This document shows positions 30,358-38,830 of a DNA stretch of 63,366 nt, piece after piece (the stretch's first letter is position 1; each line of letters begins with the position of its first letter). The position numbers and the translations under genes are program-made. The notes beneath the pieces were generated by a model. It saw nothing but the letters and a program-made list of their open reading frames with translations, was not told the DNA's origin and made no database searches. Location of the stretch: NCBI GenBank assembly GCA_900696485.1, contig CAADGG010000035.1:1-63366 (forward strand), read 5' to 3'. Source of the DNA: an uncultured Pseudomonadota bacterium (GTDB lineage Bacteria; Myxococcota_A; UBA9160; PR03).

Positions 30358-32391
30358 ATGGAGCTGCGCCAGCGCCCGTCCGCAACCGCGCCGGCTGGGC
30401 GGCGCCCGTTGTGGGGGGCGCCCCATCGGAGCGCCAGCGCGGCGGGTGCGCGCATCCGGCCCCCGCGGCCGATACGCTTGCGACCGGTGCAACGACGCGC
30501 GGCCGACGTCCTGCCGGTGTTCGTGCTCGCCGTCCTCGCGGCGGGGACACTCGCGTGCGCACCGGATCCGGCGACCCTGAAGGAGCAGGGCGGCGTGCGG
30601 ATCGCGAGCGCGTGGCTTCACGACTCTTTGTCGGACGATCCGCCGGCGGCGAGCGATCCCGGTTGGCGCGAGGTCTCGTTCCCCGACTGGTGGGACGTCG
30701 GGCGCCGGCTCCGCCGTCTCGAGAGCTGGTACCGCGTGGAGTTCCCCGGCCCGCGGAATCCGGGGGATCGCTGGGCGGTCGCGATCGAAGGGGACTGGCG
30801 CGCGCTTCACGTCTTCCTGAACGGAGCTCCCCAGCCGGAGGCGCTGACGCGTCACCGAGGCAGCGTCGAGCGCGAGCCGAGCGTGTTCGCGGTCCTGCCG
30901 CGGACCGATTTGGTGTCGGGTACGAACTCGATGTGGCTCCGATTCGAGACGGCCGAGTGGCGGATCGGCCACCTGGGGGCGATCGCCGTCGGCCCCGCGG
31001 AGGTCGTCCGCGACTACCACGATCGGTTGGAGTTCCTGCGTGTCACGTTGCCGACGTCGGCCGCGTGGTTTGCGCTGGCGTGCAGCGTGATCGTGGGACT
31101 GCTCGGGCGCTGGGATCCCAATCGGTCCTCGCGTTGGTTCGCCGCCGGTCTGCTGGCCTGGTGCTTCCCGATGGTGGCCCCGGCGACACTTCTCGAGTTC
31201 GGCCACGACTTCGTCGCCTCGGCGTCGATGCACGCCTTCCCGCCGCTGCTGGTGATCGGCTTCCATCGCTCGCTGCAACTGCGACGCCGGCGCCTCGAGT
31301 GGCTCCTGTTCGGTTCGCTGGCGGTCTTCGCCGGGCTCCGCGCCGTCGTCCCCCTCGCGCTGATCCCGCCGGTCGACTGGATCTGGTGGATCTTCAACGC
31401 GGGCCTCGGGCTCTACCTCGTCTCGCTGGGTTTCCACGCGACGCGCACCGGTGTGATCCCGCGGACAGGCTTGCTGGCCGTCGGCATCGCCTTGGCGGTG
31501 GCCGCGGGACTGCACGACATGGCGAGTCTGTTCGCCCGCCAGGCGCTCGTGGGCGTCCCGTTGTTCCCGTACGCGCCGGCCATGGTGGGGCTGGGGACGG
31601 CGGTGGCGCTGATCGCGGCCCTGGGCGGCCGGCTATCGGCCGCGAGCCGACTCAACCTCGAGTTCGAGAGGCGCGTCGCGCAGAAACATCAGGAGCTTGC
31701 CGAGAGCTATGCGCATCGGGCCAGCCTCGAGCGCGAACGCGCCGTGGCCACCGAGCGCGAACGCATGATGCGCGACATGCACGACGGCACCGGCGGCCAG
31801 ATCGTGTCGGCGCTGGCGATGGTGGAGACCGGTGGCTTCGACTCCGAAGCAGTGGCCGACCTGTTGCGCGACGCACTCGCCGACTTGCGCCTCACGATCG
31901 ACTCGCTGGATCCCGAAGAGCCCGACCTGCTCCCGCTGCTCGGCGCCGCCCGGTCGCGGCTCGAGCCGCGGCTCGCAGCGCAGGGTGTCGCTTTTCAGTG
32001 GCAGGTACGTGACATCGGCCGTCCGGCGGAATTCGGGCCTCGCACGGCACTCCACGTGCTGCGCATCTTCCAGGAGGCCGTCGGCAACGCGCTGCGGCAC
32101 GCCAACGCTCGCACGATCACCGTGCGGACCGGCGACGAGCGCGATCCGGATGGGACGAAGTGGGTGTCCCTCGAGATCGCCGACGATGGTCGGGGCTTCG
32201 ATCCCGGAGCCAGCGACCGCGCGGCATCGGCCGGCGGGGGCCGGGGACTCGGCCACATGCGGCGCCGCGCCGCGGCGATCGGAGCCGTGCTGACCATCGA
32301 AACGGATCCCGGCGGGACGACCGTGCGTCTGCGACTGCCGGGCGAACCGGACGATGCGTCCGGCCGAACCCCGGCTACTCGTCCACCCTGA
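30358..32391 (+). CDS. Membrane sensor histidine kinase (HisKA_3, 7TM-type)
   Basis: About 677 residues. The ATG at 30358 has a strong ribosome site (CCGGAGG, about 6 bases away), but the hydrophobic signal VLPVFVLAVLAAGTLAC starts only at residue 51, so a later GTG at 30487 is an alternative. A periplasmic jelly-roll-like region (GWREVSFPDWWDVGRRLRRL) precedes about seven membrane helices, resembling 7TMR-DISM sensors. A cytoplasmic coiled coil then leads to the H-box RMMRDMHDGTGGQIVSAL (phospho-acceptor His475) and a HATPase domain (FQEAVGNALRHANA, ADDGRGFDPG, GGGRGLGHM). NarL/LuxR-group kinase. Its 3' end overlaps that of the convergent response regulator by 17 bases; they are likely partners. 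Confidence 0.87.
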   Translation: MELRQRPSATAPAGRRPLWGAPHRSASAAGARIRPPRPIRLRPVQRRAADVLPVFVLAVLAAGTLACAPDPATLKEQGGVRIASAWLHDSLSDDPPAASDPGWREVSFPDWWDVGRRLRRLESWYRVEFPGPRNPGDRWAVAIEGDWRALHVFLNGAPQPEALTRHRGSVEREPSVFAVLPRTDLVSGTNSMWLRFETAEWRIGHLGAIAVGPAEVVRDYHDRLEFLRVTLPTSAAWFALACSVIVGLLGRWDPNRSSRWFAAGLLAWCFPMVAPATLLEFGHDFVASASMHAFPPLLVIGFHRSLQLRRRRLEWLLFGSLAVFAGLRAVVPLALIPPVDWIWWIFNAGLGLYLVSLGFHATRTGVIPRTGLLAVGIALAVAAGLHDMASLFARQALVGVPLFPYAPAMVGLGTAVALIAALGGRLSAASRLNLEFERRVAQKHQELAESYAHRASLERERAVATERERMMRDMHDGTGGQIVSALAMVETGGFDSEAVADLLRDALADLRLTIDSLDPEEPDLLPLLGAARSRLEPRLAAQGVAFQWQVRDIGRPAEFGPRTALHVLRIFQEAVGNALRHANARTITVRTGDERDPDGTKWVSLEIADDGRGFDPGASDRAASAGGGRGLGHMRRRAAAIGAVLTIETDPGGTTVRLRLPGEPDDASGRTPATRPP

Positions 32392-33055
32392 CGAGACCCA
32401 TGCTGATCGCCTCGTACACCGCCTCGCCCCGCGAGTGGACCTCGAGCTTGCCGTAGACGCGCCGCACATAGGTCGCGACGGTGTGCGACGACAGGCCCGC
32501 AATGCGGGCAATCTCCACATATGTGAAGCCCTTCACGATGTAGCCGAGGACTTCCCGTTCGCGTTCGGAGAGCGCGGGGCCGCCGCTCGCCCCGGCGTCC
32601 GCGGGCAGACTCTCGATTCCGCTCGACGCCGGCTGCCCGAAGCGCTTCAGCAGATAGCGGGCAACCGGCGGGCTCATCGGGGAACCGCCGGCCAGCATCT
32701 CGAGGATCGAGCGGCCGATGGCGTCGGGCATCGCGTCCTTCAGCAGGTAGCCGAGCGCCCCGGCCTCGATGGCCGCGATCACGTGCGGCTCGTCACCGAA
32801 CACGGTGATCACCATGCTCTGCGTTCGGCCCCCGCGCTCGCGCACCCACCGGATCAGTTCGATGCCGCTGCCGTCGGGGAGGCCGAGATCCGTCAGCAGG
32901 ACCGCCGGCTCCAGACGCTCGAGCGCCTCCCGGGCCTCCCGGCAAGACCCCACGGCGCCGGCGAGGACCAGATCCCGGTGTCGCTCGATCGCCGAAGCCA
33001 GCCACACCCGCGTCGGCGGGTCGTCCTCGACGATCAGGACATCGTGCGACGCCAT
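32375..33055 (-). CDS. NarL/LuxR-family response regulator
   Basis: A 226-residue two-component regulator. The receiver domain has the acidic pair Asp11-Asp12 (LIVEDDPPTR), phospho-acceptor Asp56 (LLTDLGLPDG), Thr84 and Lys106 (GYLLKDAMP). A LuxR-type helix-turn-helix occupies the last 65 residues (LSEREREVLGYIVKG, IAGLSSHTVATYVRRVYGKL). The start MASHDVLIVEDD at 33055 is standard; an earlier Met in the same frame gives an unlikely extension. It faces the histidine kinase tail to tail, with overlapping ends, which suggests a cognate pair with possible antisense effects between the two transcripts. Confidence 0.92.
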   Translation of the reverse strand: MASHDVLIVEDDPPTRVWLASAIERHRDLVLAGAVGSCREAREALERLEPAVLLTDLGLPDGSGIELIRWVRERGGRTQSMVITVFGDEPHVIAAIEAGALGYLLKDAMPDAIGRSILEMLAGGSPMSPPVARYLLKRFGQPASSGIESLPADAGASGGPALSEREREVLGYIVKGFTYVEIARIAGLSSHTVATYVRRVYGKLEVHSRGEAVYEAISMGLVRVDE

Positions 33056-33357
33056 GACGATTCTGCTCCCGAGCTCCCGCATTGCGCACCGCATGCCGAG
33101 CCGAAGGCGCACGGCCGCACGCAGTATAAGCCCAGCCGCCCGTCCTCCGCGCGCACGAGGGTGCGGAACCCGTCGACGTCCACGACGACGCAGGAGACCT
33201 GGACGCGGAGGACAGCCCGGCGACCGAGAGGGCGCGCCGCCGCGCGCCGTCTGCCGAGAAGCGCCCGGGTCGAGAGCGCCGCCGGCCCATTCCTCGGCCT
33301 GCACACCGGTTGGCCATCGGATGCGGCCGTTCGAGAGCGAATTCCCCGCACCCAATG

Positions 33358-33777
33358 GCCAGGGCGCTGGGCGTGGACGAGTTCGCCGACGCCAGCGGCC
33401 GCTCGGAGGCGTCGACCCCTCTGTTCACCCCGCAGCGCACGGTTCCGTTCGGACTGCCGCTCGGGACGGATCGTTCGCAGATCGAGGCGCTGCGACTCTC
33501 CACCGATCTCGTCCCCATCGCGGCCGGCGCCAATGACGTCGCGTACCTCGGCCTGACGGAGCTGAACCGTATGGTTCGAGATGTCACCGTGGAGACCAGC
33601 GCTCTTTTCTTGGACATGGGCGCGAATCGAAAACTGCTGTGGGTAGCATACTCGTTCGTGCGTAGTGACTTGTCGAAGACGAAGAGCCCATTGTCGGTTC
33701 CGAAGGCGACAGACCGGTCGTCGCCGACCGACACCGTCCTGGCGATCGGAGGTGAGGGAACAATCGGATCCACGTAG
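33358..33777 (+). CDS. Uncertain open frame, possibly a gene fragment
   Basis: About 139 codons from ATG 33358 to TAG 33777. Third positions are G or C in nearly all of the first 60 codons, as in real genes here (MARALGVDEFADASGRSEAS, VPFGLPLGTDRSQIEALRLS), but the bias weakens after about codon 80, where base composition is less GC-rich. The opposite strand is also open. No signal peptide, motif or family was recognised, and no ribosome site is obvious. Could be a remnant of a longer gene. Confidence 0.3.
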   Translation, partial: ARALGVDEFADASGRSEASTPLFTPQRTVPFGLPLGTDRSQIEALRLSTDLVPIAAGANDVAYLGLTELNRMVRDVTVETSALFLDMGANRKLLWVAYSFVRSDLSKTKSPLSVPKATDRSSPTDTVLAIGGEGTIGST

Positions 33778-33887
33778 CCATCGCGGGCGGGCGAGTCGAC
33801 GGTTCCGATCCATCGCTCGAAACGAACCGATTCCGCCCCGACCTCACCTACAGGCATGCGCGGGGGTGGCGCTCGGCGCCCGGGAGA

Positions 33888-34099
33888 GCTCTACGGGATC
33901 AACACACTCGTCGCGGCGGCCGGATGCTCGGTGTCAGCTTCCTCGACGTGTCATACCGGAACGCGGTGGACCCGACGGGCGATCGCATCCTCCTCGGCTT
34001 TCGTGTCGCGAGTCATCCCGAGCCCGACACGAGCCTGCCCGCGCGGCTGGCCTCGCGGGCCTCGCCGCGCGCCAGCGGCGCCCCAGGCCGAACCTCTGA
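33888..34099 (+). pseudogene. Remnant of a formylglycine-enzyme-like (SUMF1 fold) PEP-CTERM protein
   Basis: One frame reads RRGGRMLGVSFLDVSYRNA followed by VDPTGDRILLGFRVAS, the typical C-terminal end of sulfatase-modifying-factor-like domains (RGGSW...YRN...GFRVA). It goes straight into HPEPDTSLPARL, the start of a PEP-CTERM tail. The hydrophobic helix and Arg end continue only after a frameshift near 34047, as AGLAGLAARQRRPRPNL and a TGA at 34097-34099. The large N-terminal part of the domain is missing. I see a decayed or truncated gene; the family match is from memory of the motif. Confidence 0.55.
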
Positions 34100-34333
34100 C
34101 CTCTGGCTCCTGAACTGGATTTCTTCAGGCTTGATCTGACCTATCGATAGCTCCTACCGGTTCAAGGAGCGGTGCGAGGCAAGCGTTGCGGACGCATGCC
34201 CAGCCAGTGCACGTGAGCTCGTATGGATCGGTCCCCTTGCCGCGAGTGGCCCCGGAGCGGGACCGAGCAGGGGACTTCTACCCTTCCCCATGTCGCCGAA
34301 CCGATCTTCCCCCCCCCTCGAGCAGGTCGAGTC

Positions 34334-37063
34334 TCACGGACAGAAATTCACTGCGTTGAACTGGATCGCGGATCCCGTGTAGCTACCACCGCTGTCCACG
34401 CAGGACGCGACTCCGAACCCCAGCAGCGTCGCGCTGTTGTTCGCCCCGACGTTGTCGAGCGCGGGACCCAGATCGAAGAACACCCCATTGCCCGCCACGG
34501 AGTTGGTCGGCACGCGTACCAGGTTGATCTCGTTGGCATTGCCGCCGAAGATCCGGATCACGGAGGTGCTGGCTTCGTTCGGCCCGCTCACGTCGTCGAT
34601 CACCACGTCCTCGATGCGATTGCCGTCGCCCGAGACCTCGACGCCGTACGCAAAGCTGCCCGCGTCTGCGGCCGTCACGCCGCCGACGGCGATGCGAGTG
34701 GCCGTGCCCCCACTCCCACCCCAGAAGACGCCCCAGGCGTTGGTGTTGGGCCCGATGGCCGTGACGTCTCCGACGGAGACGTCGCGGAAGAGCGAGCGCG
34801 TGCTGCCGAACTCGTCGATTCCCCGGGCTCCCTGGAAGGCAGAGCCTCCCGAGTCCAGCAACGTCACGTTCCCGATGCTCAGATTCGAGACCACCGTATC
34901 GATCTCGCCGGAGAGCCGGACGCCGACGGCCGCGTTGCCACTCCCCGTTCCCGAGACGTTGCCGATGGTTCCGTTCGAGTAGATGTTGTTCCGGCCGCCC
35001 AGCGAGGCGACGATGCCGAAGCCGAAGCCATCCGTCGCCGCGGCGACGTCGCCGATCGTGAAGTTCGAGAAGGTGAAGTCCTCGGCACCGAACGTCCGCA
35101 GGCCCGCGCCTGCCCCGACGCCGCCGGTGACGTTGCCGACCGTGAAGTTCGTGAGGCGGCCGCCGGTCCCTGCGTTCCGCTGCACGCCGTTCGCGGAGAC
35201 ATCGTTCGCGGTGACGTTGCCGATCGCGATGTTGCTCCACTCCCCCTCGCCTCCGGCCCAGAAGATCCCGTCGGCGTACGAGCCGCCGGCCACGTCGCCG
35301 ATACCGACATCGCGCAGGTCGAGCCGACGCTCGCCCAGCGGCGAAAAATCGATGCCTCGGGCCTGTTCGCTGGCGGAGGTGACGTCGCCGATGAGGATCT
35401 GCTCGAAGGTTCCACTCGTAGCCTCGATCCAGAGCGCGCGGGCGTCACCCGACCCCGATCGTACGTTGCCTGCAGCGACGTTCCGCACGATGGCGTCGTC
35501 TCCAAGCCAGCTGAGCGCCGAGGCGATGCCGCCACCGCTCGCGCTGACGTTCCCGATGCTCACGTCGGAGAGCCAGCCGCGATCGCCGCGCCAGGTCACA
35601 CCTCTTGTGGAGAATCCGGCGTCGAGACTCGTGACGTCGCCGATCCGCACGTCCTGCATCCTCCCGTCGTGACCGATCCAGTAGACACCCATGGCATCGA
35701 TTCCTGGACTCACCGAGGCGACGTTCTCGATGCCGACGTCCGTGACGGACACGCGATCTCCGAACACCTGGACGCCAGTGGAGCCGCCGTCGAGGTCGAT
35801 GCTCTGTACCACGTTGTCGTCGGTGAGCTGTAGATGAACGATCTCGTCGGCCGTCTGGAACAGGCCGCGCCCGCCCGGCGCTGTGAAGACGCCTCGCAGG
35901 CTGCCGTTCGCGAGCGTCACGCTCGAGCCGCCTCCCATCAGGATCTGTCCCGGCAGCAGCTCGATGGTCTGGTTGCCGTTCACCGGATCGATGGGGCCGG
36001 TCTGGTCGAGGGCCACGATGATGCCCCCTGCGCCGGCGACACCGATCGCGGTTTCGATCTCGCCGGCCGTCGGGACCGAGCGCGCATCGCCCTCGGTCGC
36101 GCCGTCCGCGTAGGCGACGTCTCCCACGGGCCCTCCAACCGGCGTGTACGGAGTCCGCTCGTCACGACGAGAGCGTGCGATGATTCCCTCGCGCACGGGC
36201 CGGTCCACCATGCGGCGATCCATGCCAGCGAGCTTCTCGCCCCCGAGGCCGAGGACGTGGAACGGGATGCGCAGGCGCACGAACGCGCCGCCCCAGGTGT
36301 CGCGCTCGTCGTCCCACCGCAGCTCTGCACCCGTCGTGAGCCGCGAACCCTGGGGCAGGAACGGCAGGTCGAACAGGCGCAGCTCGAGCCGCCCAGCGGG
36401 TCCGATGAGGGCGTCGTAGCCGCTGGCGTCGCGATAGAAGCCACCGGCGAAAACGCGCAGCTCCGCGTTCTCCTGGTCGCGAAGGATGGGCGGACGCCAG
36501 CCGACTTCGAAGTCGCCCCCACCGAGCGCGCGCTCCTGCCGGCCGCGGAACTGCAGCGTCTGGCCGCCCGTCGGAGAGTTCACGAGCGCCAGCCGGTAGT
36601 CACCGATCGTCTTGTCCTGACTCTCCGGAAAGTAGCCGTTGATCCGGAAGTCCCAGTCCTCGTTCATGAGCTCGACTCCCAACGAGCCCTGCAGAAAGGT
36701 GTGGTCGTGCTCCGTCTCGGCGACGTCGAAGTAGGCGTAGCCGCTGGCCAGCCAGTCGCCGAAGAGGCGGCGATAGCCGAGACCCGCGTGGCCCTGGATC
36801 TCCTCGTCGTCATCGACCGAGCCGCGCAGATCGAGGAACAGCATCGCCGCCTCGCGCTGCCAGAGCGGGGCGAAGAGGTCTGCGTCGATCTTGAAGTCCG
36901 AGCCGGCCGAGCCTTGGATCTCGCCCCACGGACTCCAACGGCCCCCCGCCTGCGGCGCCGCGGGCTCGAATGCGACGAGGAAGGCCGTTGCCACAGCGAT
37001 CGAGGCGAGGCGGCGGAGTCGAGCCGTTCGGCTGACGAGATACGGGCGGTTCGCGGCTGCCAT
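34334..37063 (-). CDS. Inverse autotransporter with repetitive beta-helix passenger
   Basis: A 909-residue outer-membrane protein of the intimin/invasin-like (inverse autotransporter) type. A signal peptide (LASIAVATAFLVAFEPAAPQA) is followed by a beta-barrel at about residues 45-285, with family landmarks GHAGLGYRRLFGDWLASGYA, LGVELMNEDWDFRINGYFP and RLELRLFDLPFLPQGS. After a linker (residues about 290-400) the passenger holds about 14 imperfect repeats of 26-34 residues. Each begins [IV]G[ND]V (IGDVTS, IGNVSA, VGNVTG and so on) and continues with G/A-rich turns, a likely right-handed beta-helix. The end is SCVDSGGSYTGSAIQFNAVN. The start at 37063 has AGAGG upstream. It should display a filamentous adhesin-like rod on the cell surface. 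Confidence 0.85.
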   Translation of the reverse strand: MAAANRPYLVSRTARLRRLASIAVATAFLVAFEPAAPQAGGRWSPWGEIQGSAGSDFKIDADLFAPLWQREAAMLFLDLRGSVDDDEEIQGHAGLGYRRLFGDWLASGYAYFDVAETEHDHTFLQGSLGVELMNEDWDFRINGYFPESQDKTIGDYRLALVNSPTGGQTLQFRGRQERALGGGDFEVGWRPPILRDQENAELRVFAGGFYRDASGYDALIGPAGRLELRLFDLPFLPQGSRLTTGAELRWDDERDTWGGAFVRLRIPFHVLGLGGEKLAGMDRRMVDRPVREGIIARSRRDERTPYTPVGGPVGDVAYADGATEGDARSVPTAGEIETAIGVAGAGGIIVALDQTGPIDPVNGNQTIELLPGQILMGGGSSVTLANGSLRGVFTAPGGRGLFQTADEIVHLQLTDDNVVQSIDLDGGSTGVQVFGDRVSVTDVGIENVASVSPGIDAMGVYWIGHDGRMQDVRIGDVTSLDAGFSTRGVTWRGDRGWLSDVSIGNVSASGGGIASALSWLGDDAIVRNVAAGNVRSGSGDARALWIEATSGTFEQILIGDVTSASEQARGIDFSPLGERRLDLRDVGIGDVAGGSYADGIFWAGGEGEWSNIAIGNVTANDVSANGVQRNAGTGGRLTNFTVGNVTGGVGAGAGLRTFGAEDFTFSNFTIGDVAAATDGFGFGIVASLGGRNNIYSNGTIGNVSGTGSGNAAVGVRLSGEIDTVVSNLSIGNVTLLDSGGSAFQGARGIDEFGSTRSLFRDVSVGDVTAIGPNTNAWGVFWGGSGGTATRIAVGGVTAADAGSFAYGVEVSGDGNRIEDVVIDDVSGPNEASTSVIRIFGGNANEINLVRVPTNSVAGNGVFFDLGPALDNVGANNSATLLGFGVASCVDSGGSYTGSAIQFNAVNFCP

Positions 37064-37214
37064 CGGGTAGGTCCTCTCGGGTCGCACCAGCGCCCGCCAC
37101 AAGCTTCGCGGAGGCCATCAGGCGGTGCCTGTCCCCTTCATTGGCGACAGCCTCCTACGTCCGAATCGGGCGCCCCGCTCCGCGCGCAGACCGCGACGAA
37201 CTGCCGCGAGCGGC

Positions 37215-37688
37215 ATGGGCGGGGTGGCGCCACGGGATGCCGACGGACCCCGGCGCGGCGGACCGCAGTGGGACGACTACGCCGCGCGCTCGAACGTCGC
37301 GCCGGCCCAGGCCGTCTGCTCTGCCGCGGGTGTCGCCACCAACCCGGGCATCAACGTCACGGTGTATGGCCGGAGCTGCAACGGGAACGGCTCGGCGACC
37401 GGCAACGTCCCCGAAGTGGGGGCGACGGGCGGGGCCTCCGCCTTCGGCACTTCCGACCAGACCAGCGACGCACCGGAGATGGTCGTCCGGCCCGAATCCC
37501 CCGGCGTACTGCTCCTGGGCGGTGGGACTCGCGACGTCGCGAACGTCTCGAAGACCTACGCGCCGGGTCACCAACCCGGGAAGCGAGTCAGGTCGTCGCG
37601 GCGCGGCTCCCGGCGGCCTCGGACGAGGCGTACCACTCGCTCAGGTACGCCTCGTCGCGACACTTCCAGGGGTGGAAGCCCGGCTTGA
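37215..37688 (+). pseudogene. Coding-like fragment, possibly a decayed secreted protein
   Basis: Between about 37265 and 37570 one frame has nearly perfect G/C third positions and reads QWDDYAARSNVAPAQAVCSA, NPGINVTVYGRSCNGNGSAT and RPESPGVLLLGGGTRDVANV. The composition (Asn, Gly, Thr, paired Cys) is that of an exported protein, and RPESPGVLLLGGG recalls a damaged PEP-CTERM start. No signal peptide is present, and the frame runs 100 bases into the convergent gene ending at 37588, where it turns Arg-rich. Probably a 5'- and 3'-damaged gene; a real small gene is not excluded. Confidence 0.35.
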
Positions 37689-38451
37689 AGTACGCGGCGA
37701 TCATGCGCAGCTGCGGGCCCATTACCTTGCGGTTCAGCTCCCGCGCCTGCTCGCGCATCGCATCGGTGATCGGATTGGGATCGTCACGCATCATGCGGTG
37801 CGCGATCTTCGCGAACGGGAGCGCGAGGAGCAGGATCGCCGCGATCGCCGACACCACTCGCAGCACGTAGCCGCCGCCGATCTCCCCATACAGGTCGAAG
37901 GCGACCGCCTTGTGTTCCATCTCCTCGACGGCGTGCCAGCGCCAGAAGCGGAGCATCTCGGGGTGCATCGCGCGGCCGATCGCCGGCTCGACGAAGAGGA
38001 CGTGCGCGCCGGTCGCCGTCAGGTGCTCGAGGAAGGCAGTCACCGCGAGCTGCATCTTCCGCGGCAGGAGTTTCTCCATTCGGGTCATGACGCGGCTCGC
38101 GTAGGCGACCTCACGCTCGACATCGACACCGAAACGCGCCAGCGAGGCGTTGAAAGCGTCGTGCGCCCGCGTGTGCAGGGCCTCCTGCTGGATGAAGGCG
38201 CGGATCAAGTCGCGCAGCTCCGGGTCGGCCGCCCGGTCCGCGTAGTGCTGCACGGACTGGATGAAGAAGCGCTCGCCCGGTGGAATCAGGATCGAGAACG
38301 CGTTCTCGGTATGCGTCATGAGCGGGTTGCCGCCCAGCCAGTACTGCGGAACGCGCTCCAGCCGGTCGAAGTCGAAGCGGCGCGGCTGGATCGAGACGCC
38401 GTCGGGGAGGCGGCGGGACTTCGCCGCCGGAAGAGTCACGTCGAGCGTCAT
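37588..38451 (-). CDS. Metal-dependent hydrolase (DUF/PF10118 family)
   Basis: A 287-residue protein of the predicted metal-dependent hydrolase family that resembles ferritin-like di-iron proteins. It carries two Glu/His clusters fit for metal binding: FIQQEALHTRAHDAFNA and WHAVEEMEHKAVAFDLYG. A hydrophobic segment (VVSAIAAILLLALPFA) near residue 190 suggests membrane association. AGGAG lies 8 bases before the ATG at 38451. The family is common next to lipid-metabolism genes in proteobacteria and actinobacteria; the reaction is unknown. Confidence 0.85.
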   Translation of the reverse strand: MTLDVTLPAAKSRRLPDGVSIQPRRFDFDRLERVPQYWLGGNPLMTHTENAFSILIPPGERFFIQSVQHYADRAADPELRDLIRAFIQQEALHTRAHDAFNASLARFGVDVEREVAYASRVMTRMEKLLPRKMQLAVTAFLEHLTATGAHVLFVEPAIGRAMHPEMLRFWRWHAVEEMEHKAVAFDLYGEIGGGYVLRVVSAIAAILLLALPFAKIAHRMMRDDPNPITDAMREQARELNRKVMGPQLRMIAAYFKPGFHPWKCRDEAYLSEWYASSEAAGSRAATT

Positions 38452-38830
38452 GTCGAACTCTCCTCGCGCGCGCGCCGGCCAGTATGACACAGATCCGAGG
38501 CTCTCCGCTCATTCCGCGTAAACACTCCAACACCGGCGCTGAGCTCTGCGGCGCAGTCTCGGACATTCCCGGGCCTTGCCTCATCGAGGACGTCACGTCT
38601 CCACGAAACCGGGATCAGTCCAGTCGCAACCCGATCGCTTCGAGCGCGTGGCACGCCTTGTCGCACAGAATGCGGTCGCAACCCGCCGGCTCGAAGCCTC
38701 GATCGATTCATCGCCGCGCAGGTCAACGCTCGAGCGTCTCGCAGGCGCCCGCGACGAGCTCATTGATCGCGATCAGCCCAACGCAGCGCCGAACGGCTAT
38801 TCTGCCGCCTCGACCCGGGGAGAGATCGAG
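38452..38830. promoter_or_regulatory. Divergent spacer with a 12-base palindrome
   Basis: This 379-base spacer separates the metal-dependent hydrolase (minus) from the hydrolase-transporter pair (plus). It contains a perfect palindrome, TGATCGCGATCA, at 38764-38775, 56 bases upstream of the plus-strand start; a regulator site is possible. No protein or RNA gene was recognised. Confidence 0.35.

Noticed and set aside
33034..33857. Minus-strand frames opposite the uncertain frame at 33358, reading e.g. TVSVGDDRSVAFGTDNGLFV
   Set aside because: The propeller-like look is limited to about 60 codons, there is no start or stop consistent with a gene, and both strands are open; treated as undecided decay.
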